DNA of 25,037 bases from JBDTNL01 sp039933785 (GCA_039933785.1 JBDTNL010000057.1:1-25037); one strand, 5' to 3'; numbered from the stretch's first letter, positions 1 to 7,166 are shown. Made by a program: numbers and translations. Notes: a model not told the origin generated them from the sequence alone.

Positions 1-403
1 TGCCCGCCGGACCGATCGAGATCACGATGTCGTAGTCCAGCATCGCCTTCATATAGGCCTGCTGGTTGAGTGTGCGCGGCTGCACCATCCGCCGGGCCGC
101 CGCCAGCAGCCCGTCGGCGAGGAAGAACTCCGCCAACGAGGCCTCGGGGTTGTCGAGCGCCACGCGGAGCGCGGTCTGCACGTCGCCGGGCTTGAAGCGA
201 TAACCCTGCTCGAGCAAGCCGGAGAGGGCGCTCATGAAGCGCTCGGCGCTCGCTACGCGGTCGGGATCGTCGCCCGAGACGATGAGTTCGGTGCCACGTG
301 CCGCCAGGACGACGTGGAAGCCACGCTCGATCTTGCGGAGGTTTTCGTCTTGGGTGCCGAAGAGGGTTTCGATGCCGCCTTCGGCCAAGGTGAGACTTGC
401 CAT
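1..403 (-). CDS. PhoH-family ATPase, N-terminal part (cut by window edge)
   Basis: Partial gene read leftward from ATG at 403; 134 residues are visible before the window ends. PhoH-family proteins are cytoplasmic P-loop NTPases linked to RNA metabolism and, in some bacteria, phosphate starvation. The N-terminus has the family pattern: a hydrophobic start, FGTQDENLRKIE near residues 15-26, then a KH-like segment ending in ELIVSGDD around residues 39-46. The last visible residues, ISIGPAG, are the first half of the PhoH Walker A motif (GPAGTGKT), so the ATPase core lies just outside the window. A -10-like TAAGAT lies 7 nt before the ATG, suggesting a leaderless or nearly leaderless mRNA. Family assignment is firm; the exact substrate is unknown. 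Confidence 0.88.
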   Translation of the reverse strand, partial: MASLTLAEGGIETLFGTQDENLRKIERGFHVVLAARGTELIVSGDDPDRVASAERFMSALSGLLEQGYRFKPGDVQTALRVALDNPEASLAEFFLADGLLAAARRMVQPRTLNQQAYMKAMLDYDIVISIGPAG

Positions 404-410
404 CCTTCGA

Positions 411-416
411 ATCTTA
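411..416 (-). promoter_or_regulatory. Candidate -10 box of the phoH-like gene
   Basis: On the minus strand TAAGAT is followed by 7 nt (TCGAAGG) and then the ATG at 403. The spacing would place transcription start at or one base before the start codon. No good -35 hexamer is visible. Seen by eye; transcription start not verified. Confidence 0.4.
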
Positions 417-464
417 GCAGGACCGCGTTGCGGGACCGATTGCGCTCGCGGGGCCGCCGGCTCT

Positions 465-536
465 GGGCGATCGCCGAGGGCGGGCTCCCTGCGCTGCGGG
501 GATTAGGCTCCGGGATCCCGCCCTCGGCGATCGCCC
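465..536. repeat. Large palindrome between phoH-like gene and hbd-like gene
   Basis: Arms 465-484 and 517-536 are exact 20-nt inverted repeats (arm 1 reads GGGCGATCGCCGAGGGCGGG) enclosing a 32-nt loop, with four more pairs inside after one mismatch and GCCGGC pairing again outside the arms. No T-run follows on either strand, so it is not a canonical intrinsic terminator, though it lies at the 3' end of the dehydrogenase gene and may act in RNA processing or transcript end protection. The loop contains most of a copy of the ~31-bp dispersed repeat (485-515). Confidence 0.75.
485..515 (-). repeat. Dispersed ~31-bp repeat, copy 1
   Basis: On the minus strand this reads TCCCGGAGC, one base, then a 21-nt block beginning TAATCCCCGC and ending GCAGGGAG. 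The same two blocks occur at 2437-2468 on the plus strand with a 2-nt spacer. The block can fold as a short stem (CCCTGC-GCT-GCGGGG on the plus strand). Both copies are intergenic, as in REP-like extragenic repeats. Confidence 0.7.
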
Positions 537-555
537 GACGCCGGCTCCGTTGTTG

Positions 556-1413
556 CTACTTCTTTGGGTAGTCATAGAAGCCGCGGCCGCTCTTGCGGCC
601 GAAACGGCCGGCTTGCACCATCTGCTTGAGGAGCGGCGGTGGGGCGAAGCGCTTTTCGCGGTACTCCTCGAACATGATGTTGGCGATGTAGTACGTGGTG
701 TCGAGACCGACGAAGTCGAGCAGCGCGAAGGGTCCCATCGGGTAGCCGCAGCCGAGCTGCATCGCCTTGTCGATGTCCTCGACCGAGCCGACGCCCTCCT
801 CGAGCGCGCGAATGGCGTCGAGGATGTAGGGCACCAGCAGGCGGTTGACGATGAAGCCCGAGTTGTCCTTGCACTGCACGGGCTCCTTGCCGATGGCCTT
901 GACGAATTCGGTGACCTCGGCGAGGGCGGACTCGTCGGTCATTAAAGTGCGGACGATTTCGCAGAGCTTCATCACCGGCACTGGATTGAAGAAGTGCAGC
1001 CCCACGAACCGGTCAGGCCGCGGAGTAACCATCGCGATCTGGGTCAGGGTGAGCGACGAGGTGTTGCTGGCCAGGATGGCTTCGGGCTTCAGCACCTTGG
1101 CGAGCTCGGCGAAGGTCTTCTTCTTCTCGTCCAGGTTCTCGATGATCGCCTCGACCACCAGGTCGCAGTCGGCGAAGGGCTCGAAGGTGAGGGTTCCGGA
1201 GAGGTTCTGGAGCGTTTTGTCGCGCGTCGCCGCGTCGAGCTTGCCCTTCTCCACCGCCTTGTCGAGCGAGGTCTTGATCTTGGCCATGCCCTTCTGCAGG
1301 AGCTCGTCGTTCACTTCGCGCACCACGGTCGGGATCCCCGCCTTAGCGCAAACCTCGGCGATACCGGACCCCATGAGCCCGCAACCGAGGACACCTACCT
1401 TCTTGATCGCCAT
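556..1413 (-). CDS. 3-hydroxybutyryl-CoA (3-hydroxyacyl-CoA) dehydrogenase
   Basis: A 285-residue NAD-dependent dehydrogenase that interconverts 3-hydroxyacyl-CoA and acetoacetyl-type CoA esters in the cytoplasm; the size and single-domain form fit the short-chain Hbd/PaaH type, not the fused FadB type. Visible motifs: Rossmann GCGLMG at residues 10-15; SNTSS at 116-120 with the catalytic-region Ser119; GLHFFNPVPVMKLCEIV with His140 and Glu152 forming the catalytic dyad; NSGFIVNR with Asn190. The C-terminal substrate-binding helical domain is complete and ends FGRKSGRGFYDY. The ATG at 1413 is chosen because a GGTGGAGG ribosome site lies just upstream and the protein starts directly at the Rossmann fold; a longer in-frame ATG at 1464 adds 17 residues without family support. 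Role (butanoate metabolism, PHB or fatty-acid oxidation) cannot be told from neighbours. Confidence 0.93.
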   Translation of the reverse strand: MAIKKVGVLGCGLMGSGIAEVCAKAGIPTVVREVNDELLQKGMAKIKTSLDKAVEKGKLDAATRDKTLQNLSGTLTFEPFADCDLVVEAIIENLDEKKKTFAELAKVLKPEAILASNTSSLTLTQIAMVTPRPDRFVGLHFFNPVPVMKLCEIVRTLMTDESALAEVTEFVKAIGKEPVQCKDNSGFIVNRLLVPYILDAIRALEEGVGSVEDIDKAMQLGCGYPMGPFALLDFVGLDTTYYIANIMFEEYREKRFAPPPLLKQMVQAGRFGRKSGRGFYDYPKK

Positions 1414-1577
1414 GCCTGCCTCCACCGAAAGATTGGAAGAATCGAACGCATACGGCCAACGCACTGCTCCGGAAGTCTATCGCGAGCGCCCCGACGCCTA
1501 ATTTGCCACAACCCCCGGCGGGTGGCGTCCAGTGGCGTGAGACCTTCCGCCGCCGATCGAACTGGCGGCTGAAGCGC

Positions 1578-1602
1578 GGTCAGTTTTACATGCCCGTTTT
1601 CA
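1578..1602 (+). repeat. 25-bp direct repeat, copy 1 (5' of Uma2 gene)
   Basis: Begins GGTCAGTTTTACATG and ends CCCGTTTTCA. An identical 25-nt copy in the same orientation lies at 2289-2313, on the other side of the Uma2 gene. The low local GC and the GTCAGTTTT..ATGCC pattern resemble, from memory, the terminal subrepeats of some IS21-type insertion sequences; no transposase gene is present. Confidence 0.8.
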
Positions 1603-1642
1603 ACGGCGGTGAGTACGTACGGCCCTTCCGCGATCTCAGGCG

Positions 1643-1648
1643 TAGAAT
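1643..1648 (+). promoter_or_regulatory. Candidate -10 box of the Uma2 gene
   Basis: TAGAAT lies 9 nt before the ATG at 1658, implying a leader of only a few bases. No clear -35 element or Shine-Dalgarno is visible. Confidence 0.3.
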
Positions 1649-1657
1649 CAGCAGATC

Positions 1658-2221
1658 ATGGCAAACACCTCGCAGCGCGCCAGACGCGCGCTCGCCTACG
1701 AGGACTACCTGCAGTTCCCCGACGACGGGAACCGCCACGAGCTCCTGGAGGGCGAGCACACGATGACGCCGGCGCCGAGCCCCTATCATCAGTACGCGGT
1801 AGGCAGATTGTTCCTCCGTTTCGGTACTCAGGTGAAGGAGGGTGTTGCCTTCGGATCTCCGGTCGACGTGATACTGGCGCCTTCGACGATTGCGCAACCC
1901 GACCTCTGCTACGTCGGTCCTGCGAAGCGCGACCTCATCACCCGTCGCGGTGTTGAGGGCCCGCCCGACATCGTGGTTGAGATCCTTTCGCCGCGAACGG
2001 CGAAGACGGATCTGGGCGCGAAGCACAAACTGTACGCAAGCCACGGCGTGTCGGAGTACTGGATCGTCGACCTCGAAGCGGCCGCTGTACGGATGTGCCG
2101 GCTCGAGGGAGGCGCGTACCCGCTCCAGCGGGATCGGGTGTTGCTGAGGGGGGAACGCCTGACCACCCCGCTTGCCCAGGGTCTTGACGTTGCGGCGGAG
2201 GAGTTGTTCTGGGCGTCCTAG
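1658..2221 (+). CDS. Uma2 family (DUF820) restriction-endonuclease-fold protein
   Basis: A 187-residue protein of the Uma2 family, PD-(D/E)XK-fold proteins presumed to be nucleases, whose physiological role is largely unknown. Family hallmarks seen: the N-terminal YEDYLQFPDDGNRHELLEGE block (residues 14-33), TPAPSPYHQ (37-45), then the presumed active site: Asp82 in AQPDLCYV, Glu108 in DIVVEILSP and Lys122 in LGAKHKLYASHG, followed by EYWIVD. Length is normal and the ORF is intact. It stands alone, flanked by the two copies of a 25-bp direct repeat, which hints at acquisition by transposition or recombination. Start ATG 1658 agrees with the family N-terminus. Confidence 0.88.
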   Translation: MANTSQRARRALAYEDYLQFPDDGNRHELLEGEHTMTPAPSPYHQYAVGRLFLRFGTQVKEGVAFGSPVDVILAPSTIAQPDLCYVGPAKRDLITRRGVEGPPDIVVEILSPRTAKTDLGAKHKLYASHGVSEYWIVDLEAAAVRMCRLEGGAYPLQRDRVLLRGERLTTPLAQGLDVAAEELFWAS

Positions 2222-2288
2222 GAGAGCTAAGTGTGAGTCGCACCGCCGAAAGCCGGCACTCAGCGAAGCGTCGCGCGGCTCCGTAGTG

Positions 2289-2313
2289 GGTCAGTTTTAC
2301 ATGCCCGTTTTCA
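2289..2313 (+). repeat. 25-bp direct repeat, copy 2 (3' of Uma2 gene)
   Basis: Exact copy of 1578-1602 in the same orientation, 711 bp downstream. Homology stops sharply on both sides. Confidence 0.8.
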
Positions 2314-2436
2314 CGTGCCCGGACGCTTTCGCTCAACGAGCAGTTCGTCTCAGAAAACTGCGCACCGTTCCGTTCTGCGTCAAAAATAGTCCACCCTCCC
2401 TTGCTTCACGAACGGCCCGAACGGCTTGTACGAAGC

Positions 2437-2468
2437 TCCCGGAGCGTTAATCCCCGCAGCGCAGGGAG
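2437..2468 (+). repeat. Dispersed ~31-bp repeat, copy 2
   Basis: TCCCGGAGC, two bases, then the same 21-nt block (TAATCCCCGC...GCAGGGAG) as copy 1 at 485-515, in inverted orientation relative to it. The large palindrome that surrounds copy 1 is absent here. Confidence 0.7.
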
Positions 2469-2531
2469 TTCAAGCCGGGGCGCCGCTCGCCGGCGACTGC
2501 GGGCGGTTCCAAGCCTGGAACCGGCAGACGA

Positions 2532-2560
2532 CTGACACTGTCACCCCCCACCGCTAGGCT
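2532..2560 (+). promoter_or_regulatory. Promoter of the anion ABC transporter operon (leaderless)
   Basis: CTGACA (2532-2537), a 17-bp spacer, then TAGGCT (2555-2560), followed by exactly 6 nt and the ATG at 2567. The -35 matches the sigma-70 consensus at five of six positions. The geometry puts transcription start on the A of the ATG, so the mRNA would be leaderless; no Shine-Dalgarno is seen. Confidence 0.55.
2533..2543. promoter_or_regulatory. Candidate operator overlapping the -35 box
   Basis: TGACACTGTCA is a perfect 5-1-5 inverted repeat that overlaps the -35 hexamer of the transporter promoter. Such a position suits a repressor or a class II activator. Which regulator binds is unknown; the co-encoded response regulator would more often recognise direct repeats. 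Confidence 0.3.
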
Positions 2561-2566
2561 TGCCAG

Positions 2567-4417
2567 ATGTCGATCGTCCTCGAGCGGCTCAACAAGGGAT
2601 TCGGCGGCCAGTCCGTGGTTTCGGATCTGTCGCTCGAAATCGGCGATGGCGAGCTGTTCGTCCTCCTCGGCCCGAGCGGCAGCGGCAAGAGCACGGTCCT
2701 GCGGATGATCGCCGGCCTTTCGGAGATGGATTCCGGCCGCGTGTTGCTCAACGGCCGCGACGTCAGTCCCTTGCCGCCGCAGAAGCGCGGCGTCGGCTTC
2801 GTGTTTCAGAACTACGCGCTGTTTCGCGCCATGACCGTGTCCGCGAACGTCGAGTTCGCGCTCAAGGTGCGCCAGGTGAAATCGGCAGAACGCGCGCGCC
2901 GGCGCGACGAGTTGCTCGAGCTGGTCGGTCTGGCGGGTCTTGGCGCGCGCCTGCCACGCCAGCTCTCGGGCGGGCAGCAGCAGCGGGTGGCGCTCGCCCG
3001 CGCGCTCGCCCATCGCCCCGAGATCCTGCTCCTCGACGAACCGTTCGGCGCCCTGGACGCTCGCATCCGAGCGGAGCTTCGACTCACCATTCGGACGATT
3101 CAGCGCGAGCTCAAAGTAACCACGATTTTCGTCACCCACGACCAGGAGGAAGCCTTCGAGCTCGCCGATCGTATGGGCGTGCTCCATTTCGGCCGCCTGC
3201 TCGAGGTGGGTCCGCCCCAGGAGCTATATCTGCGCCCACAGACAGAGTTCGTCGCCACATTCCTGGGCACCGCCAACCTGATGGTCGGTGAAAGCACCCC
3301 GCGAGGCGTGCGCCTTGGTCCGGTCGAGTTCCCGCTCGCGGCCGAGGCCCGGGAGAGCGCGACCCGCAGGGTTCAGGTGCTCTTCCGGCCCGAGGATGTC
3401 GCCCTGACCAGCCGGCGCGACGAGCTAGCTCACCCCGTACTCGGCTCCGCGGTCGTCGAACGCAGCACGTTCGTCGGCTCGACCGAGCGGCTGCTGCTCA
3501 GGCTGCCGCCGCTTCCCGGGACTCGATCGATCGCGCCCCAGGCGCCGTTCGGCAGCGAGTCGATCCTGATCGAAGCCAGCCGGTCACAGCATCAGGTGCG
3601 GCGACTGCCACTCGAGCCGGGCAGTACGACTTGGGTCGGAGTGCGTCACGTGCATGCGCTGGCCCATCCCGGATTGGCACTGCTTCTGGTCGCCGACGGC
3701 TCCAGCACCGCGCGTCACGCCCTCGCCCTCGGCGGCGAGATCGCGCGCCGGGCCCACGCCCGGCTCACGCTGCTCGGCCCCGAACAAGGGTCCGAGTCGG
3801 CGGCGCTGCGCGAGGCGCGCGAGCAACTCGGCGCCATCGCCGGCTCGGCGGACTCGGCCCCAACTGCGTTGCCGCTCGCCGAGGCCATCGCCACCGAATC
3901 GTCTCTGCGCCAGCACGACCTGCTGGTGGTAGGCGCCGGCCCCGAGCTCGACGACTACGTCATCGGCCGCCTGATCGATGCCGGCGCGCCGAACCTTTTG
4001 TTGGTGCCCGCGGCGGCACCGATTCCCGAGCGCATCCTGATCAGCGTCGCGGTCGGCGAACCTGGCAAGCGCGACGTGTCGTTCGCCGGCCGCCTGGCGC
4101 GCCATCTGGGTTCCGAGTTGACGGTGCTGACCGTGCAGCGTGCGGATGAACCGAGCGGGGCGGCAGAGAGATTCCTGGCCGCGGCCGTCCGGACTCTGGC
4201 ACAGGTCGGCGTGCAGGCCAGGTCGACTCTCCGCCGCGGCGACATCGAGAGCGAGATCGAGGCGGAGCTCGCGGCCAGCGGCCCCGGGATGCTGGTCCTC
4301 GGCATGCCCCTCACACGCCGCCGCGGGCACGTCGACTTCGGCGGCGTGGTCGCTGGCCTGCTCCATCGCGCCACGATCCCCGTCTTGTTGGTGCGGAGCG
4401 ACGAGGTGCCGCTGTGA
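2567..4417 (+). CDS. cysA: Sulfate/thiosulfate ABC transporter ATPase fused to two UspA-like domains
   Basis: A 616-residue protein; ordinary CysA is about 350. Residues 1-230 are a complete ABC ATPase: Walker A GPSGSGKST (35-43), Q-loop Gln81, signature LSGGQQQ (133-139), Walker B ILLLDE (153-158), D-loop GALD, switch His191. Residues about 236-360 form the TOBE-like regulatory part usual in CysA. From about 369 to 483 and 488 to 613 come two tandem alpha/beta domains of universal stress protein type: each starts with a hydrophobic strand (LALLLVADG; RILISVAVG) and ends near LLLVPAAA or PVLLVRS. The second keeps a degenerate nucleotide loop (GMPL...FGG); in the first it is not evident. First gene of an operon overlapping the binding-protein gene by 4 nt (GTGA). 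The transport role follows from the neighbours; the Usp part's function (nucleotide sensing or transport inhibition) is inference. Confidence 0.9.
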   Translation: MSIVLERLNKGFGGQSVVSDLSLEIGDGELFVLLGPSGSGKSTVLRMIAGLSEMDSGRVLLNGRDVSPLPPQKRGVGFVFQNYALFRAMTVSANVEFALKVRQVKSAERARRRDELLELVGLAGLGARLPRQLSGGQQQRVALARALAHRPEILLLDEPFGALDARIRAELRLTIRTIQRELKVTTIFVTHDQEEAFELADRMGVLHFGRLLEVGPPQELYLRPQTEFVATFLGTANLMVGESTPRGVRLGPVEFPLAAEARESATRRVQVLFRPEDVALTSRRDELAHPVLGSAVVERSTFVGSTERLLLRLPPLPGTRSIAPQAPFGSESILIEASRSQHQVRRLPLEPGSTTWVGVRHVHALAHPGLALLLVADGSSTARHALALGGEIARRAHARLTLLGPEQGSESAALREAREQLGAIAGSADSAPTALPLAEAIATESSLRQHDLLVVGAGPELDDYVIGRLIDAGAPNLLLVPAAAPIPERILISVAVGEPGKRDVSFAGRLARHLGSELTVLTVQRADEPSGAAERFLAAAVRTLAQVGVQARSTLRRGDIESEIEAELAASGPGMLVLGMPLTRRRGHVDFGGVVAGLLHRATIPVLLVRSDEVPL

Positions 4418-5436
4418 GCGGCCGCAATGCCATGAAATACCAACGAATTCTCCTCCTGGCGACCGGCGCGCTGCTCGCAACGAGTGCCCTCGGCGCCCAG
4501 CTTCGATTGCTGAATGTCTCGTACGACCCGACGCGCGAGCTCTATGAAGCGATCAACCTGGCCTTCGCCGCGGATTGGAAGACCAAGACCGGCCAGGACG
4601 TGAGGGTCCTGGCGTCGCACGGCGGCTCGGGCAAACAAGCTCGAGCCGTGATCGATGGCCTCGAAGCCGACGTAGTCACGCTGGCGCTCGCCTACGACAT
4701 CGACGCCATCGCCCAATCCGGGCTGCTGCCCAAGAACTGGCAGACGCTCCTGCCCGAGAACAGCTCGCCTTACACCTCGACCATCGTGTTCCTGGTGCGC
4801 AAGGGCAATCCGAAACACATCCAGGATTGGGCCGACCTCACGCGGGTCGGCGTTTCAGTCATCACGCCCAACCCCAAAACCTCGGGCGGCGCGCGCTGGA
4901 ACTATCTCGCCGCCTGGGGCTGGGCTCTGCGTCAGCCCGGAGGTGACGAGGCGAAAGCCAAGGACTTCGTCTCGCGTCTATACAAGAACGTGCCGATTCT
5001 CGACACCGGCGCGCGCGGTTCGACGGTGACCTTCATCCAACGCGGTATCGGCGACGTGCTCATCGTGTGGGAGAACGAGGCCCGGCTCGCCAGTGAGCAG
5101 CTCGGTGACGAGAAGGGTGAGTTCGAGATCGTGGCACCGTCAACCAGCATCCTCGCGGAGCCGCCAGTCGCGGTAGTCGAGAAAGTGGCAAGGAAGCATG
5201 GCACGAGCGATCTCGCCAGGGCGTATTTGCAGTATTTCTACACGCCGGCGGCGCAGGCGATCGAGGCCCGCCATTTCTATCGCCCGCGCTTGGCCGATGC
5301 GCTAACCCAGAGCGGCGTCGTCTTCCCCAAGATCGAGCTCTTCACCGTCGACCAAGTCTTTGGCGGCTGGACCAAGGCGCAGCAGACGCACTTCGCCGAC
5401 GGCGGCACCTTCGATCAGATCTATCAAGGACACTGA
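4414..5436 (+). CDS. sbp: Periplasmic sulfate-binding protein (Sbp/CysP family)
   Basis: Exported solute-binding protein, 340 residues from GTG 4414, that captures sulfate or thiosulfate for the adjacent permeases. The signal peptide has RILLLATGALLATSALGA with likely cleavage after Ala28. The mature part carries the prokaryotic sulfate-binding signatures nearly unchanged: LNVSYDPTRELYEAIN, SHGGSGKQARAVIDGLEAD, VTLALAYDIDAIA, NPKTSGGARWNYLAAWGW and LDTGARGSTVTFIQRGIGDV. This separates it from molybdate (ModA) and phosphate (PstS) proteins. GTG 4414 overlaps the ATPase stop and has GAGG 7 nt upstream; ATG 4432 would also leave a signal peptide but has no ribosome site. Sulfate versus thiosulfate preference cannot be read from sequence. 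Confidence 0.93.
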   Translation: MSGRNAMKYQRILLLATGALLATSALGAQLRLLNVSYDPTRELYEAINLAFAADWKTKTGQDVRVLASHGGSGKQARAVIDGLEADVVTLALAYDIDAIAQSGLLPKNWQTLLPENSSPYTSTIVFLVRKGNPKHIQDWADLTRVGVSVITPNPKTSGGARWNYLAAWGWALRQPGGDEAKAKDFVSRLYKNVPILDTGARGSTVTFIQRGIGDVLIVWENEARLASEQLGDEKGEFEIVAPSTSILAEPPVAVVEKVARKHGTSDLARAYLQYFYTPAAQAIEARHFYRPRLADALTQSGVVFPKIELFTVDQVFGGWTKAQQTHFADGGTFDQIYQGH

Positions 5437-5442
5437 CGACGC

Positions 5443-6303
5443 ATGCCCGTCGCCGCCCCGCAGCCGCGAGTCCGCAAGTCGCGAGGTCCTCTTCCGGGCT
5501 TCGGGCTCGCCATGGGATTCACCCTGCTCTACCTGTCGCTGGTGATTCTCTTGCCACTGGCGGCGGTGTTCGCCAAGAGCGCCACGCTTTCGGGAACCGC
5601 TTTCTGGCACACCATCGCTTCGCCCAGGACCCGGGCCGCGTTCGAGCTTAGTCTTTGGACGGCGGGCGCCGCCGCGCTCATCAATGGGTTCTTCGGTCTG
5701 CTGGTCGCCTGGGTGCTCGAGCGCTATGAGTTCCCCGGCCGGCGCCTGGTCGACTCGATCGTCGACCTGCCGTTCGCCCTCCCCACGGCGGTCGCCGGCA
5801 TCGCGCTCGCCACCGCCTACAGCGCCAAGGGCTGGCTCGGCAGCTACCTGGTGCCGCTCGGGATCGAGGTTGCCTACACGCCTCTCGGCATCGTCACCGC
5901 GCTCACCTTCGTCGGCCTGCCGTTCGTCGTGCGCACGGTGCAACCGGTGCTGCGTGCGCTCGATCCGGCGCTCGAGGAGGCCGCGGCGAGTCTCGGAGCG
6001 AATCGCTGGCAGGCCGTGCGCCAGGTGCTCCTCCCCGAGCTCGTGCCGGCCGCCGCGTCCGGCTTCGTGCTCGCCTTCGCCCGCGCCCTCGGCGAGTACG
6101 GCTCGGTGATCTTCATCGCCGGCAACATGCCGATGCGCTCGGAGATCACCCCGCTCCTGGTCATGATCAAGCTCGAGCAGTACGACTACGCCGGCGCCAC
6201 CGCTATCGCCGCGGTCTTCCTGTCGATTTCGTTCCTGCTGCTCCTGACCATCAACCTGCTGACCTGGCGACGCAGCCGGCGGTTGCGCGCGGAGATTGTC
6301 TGA
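5443..6303 (+). CDS. cysT: Sulfate ABC transporter permease CysT (CysU)
   Basis: A 286-residue inner-membrane permease of the CysT type with about six hydrophobic segments, the first at about residues 22-43 after a basic cytoplasmic N-terminus. The coupling loop that docks on the ATPase is clear: EEAAASLGANRWQAVRQVLL, followed by GEYGSVIFIAGNMP, a strong CysT signature, as is LPFALPTAVAGIAL. It starts 6 nt after the binding-protein stop and its TGA overlaps the next ATG by one base (TGATG), so translation is coupled. It pairs with CysW to form the channel. Confidence 0.92.
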   Translation: MPVAAPQPRVRKSRGPLPGFGLAMGFTLLYLSLVILLPLAAVFAKSATLSGTAFWHTIASPRTRAAFELSLWTAGAAALINGFFGLLVAWVLERYEFPGRRLVDSIVDLPFALPTAVAGIALATAYSAKGWLGSYLVPLGIEVAYTPLGIVTALTFVGLPFVVRTVQPVLRALDPALEEAAASLGANRWQAVRQVLLPELVPAAASGFVLAFARALGEYGSVIFIAGNMPMRSEITPLLVMIKLEQYDYAGATAIAAVFLSISFLLLLTINLLTWRRSRRLRAEIV

Positions 6304-7166
6304 TGGGCGCCGCCGCAGCACTTCCTCGGCGCACCCGCGCGCTCACCGAACCGCGGGCGGTGCGCTGGCTGCTGCTCACCGCGGCCCTGGCGTTCCTGGC
6401 CCTGTTTCTCATCGCGCCGCTAGTCGTGGTGTTCGCGCAGGCCTTCGCCAAGGGAATCTCAGCCTACGTTGCCGCGGTGTCCGAGCCGATGACCTTGGCG
6501 GCGCTGCGCCTGACCCTGCTCACGGCTGCGATCGCGGTGCCACTCAACGTGGCATTCGGCCTCGCCGCGGCGTGGACGATCGCCAAGTTCCGCTTCCGCG
6601 GCCGCACCCTGCTGCTCACCCTGATCGACCTGCCGTTCAGCGTCTCGCCGGTGATCTCGGGCATGGCGTTCGTGTTGCTCTTCGGCCTGCACGGCGTCTT
6701 CGGCGCCTGGCTCGCCGAGCACGACGTGAGGATCATCTTCGCCCTCCCCGGCATCGTGCTGGCCACGATCTTCGTCACCTCGCCGCTGGTCGCCCGCGAA
6801 CTCATCCCCCTGCTCGAGTCGCAGGGCTCCGACGAAGAACTCGCCGCGCTGACGCTCGGAGCGTCGAGCTGGCAGACGTTCTTCCGCATCAGCCTGCCCA
6901 AGATGCGCTGGGGGCTGCTCTTCGGCGTCGTGCTCTGCAACGCCCGGGCGATGGGTGAATTCGGCGCCGTGTCGGTGGTCTCCGGCCACATTCGCGGGCT
7001 GACGAATACCCTGCCGCTCCACGTCGAGATCCTCTACAACGAGTACCAATTCGCCGCCGCCTTCGCGGTGGCATCCATGCTCACCGTCCTCGCGCTGGTG
7101 ACGTTGCTGCTCAAGAGCCTGCTCGAGTGGCGTTCGAGGGATGAGAGCGGCAGCGCCAGGACCTAG
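6303..7166 (+). CDS. cysW: Sulfate ABC transporter permease CysW
   Basis: A 287-residue inner-membrane permease, partner of CysT. It has about six membrane segments, LPFSVSPVISGMAFVLLFG typical of CysW, the ATPase-docking loop EELAALTLGASSWQTFFRISLP, and ARAMGEFGAVSVVSGHIRG, which distinguishes CysW from CysT. Its ATG overlaps the cysT stop. Both partners and the full set A-P-T-W lie in one operon, with the ATPase first instead of last as in Escherichia coli. The sensor kinase gene begins 35 nt downstream on the same strand. Confidence 0.92.
   Translation: MGAAAALPRRTRALTEPRAVRWLLLTAALAFLALFLIAPLVVVFAQAFAKGISAYVAAVSEPMTLAALRLTLLTAAIAVPLNVAFGLAAAWTIAKFRFRGRTLLLTLIDLPFSVSPVISGMAFVLLFGLHGVFGAWLAEHDVRIIFALPGIVLATIFVTSPLVARELIPLLESQGSDEELAALTLGASSWQTFFRISLPKMRWGLLFGVVLCNARAMGEFGAVSVVSGHIRGLTNTLPLHVEILYNEYQFAAAFAVASMLTVLALVTLLLKSLLEWRSRDESGSART

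Larger units (their letters stand above)
1414..1657. other. Intergenic region upstream of hbd-like gene and Uma2 gene
   Basis: A 244-nt divergent gap. It holds the Shine-Dalgarno of the dehydrogenase gene (minus strand, next to 1414), a GCCGCC/GGCGGC hairpin near 1550-1570, the first copy of the 25-bp direct repeat at 1578-1602, and a -10-like TAGAAT before the Uma2 gene. No coding capacity is supported. Confidence 0.6.
2222..2566. other. 345-nt repeat-bearing intergenic region
   Basis: No gene is supported here. It holds the second copy of the 25-bp direct repeat (2289-2313), the second copy of the ~31-bp dispersed repeat (2437-2468), small hairpins at 2481-2495 and 2504-2523, and the promoter of the anion transporter operon (2532-2560). 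The stretch around 2290-2430 is visibly less GC-rich than the flanking genes, in keeping with inserted or decayed mobile DNA. Confidence 0.65.

Noticed and set aside
1578..2313. An intact insertion sequence around the Uma2 gene.
   Set aside because: No transposase gene, no inverted terminal repeats and no obvious target duplication; only a direct repeat is seen.
2504..2523. Hairpin CGGTTCC-AAGCCT-GGAACCG as a terminator after the Uma2 gene.
   Set aside because: No T-run follows, it is almost 300 nt after the Uma2 stop, and it lies just before the transporter promoter.
2567..7166. Molybdate/tungstate or phosphate transporter as the identity of the ABC system.
   Set aside because: The binding protein carries sulfate-binding protein signatures, and two distinct permeases of CysT and CysW type are present.
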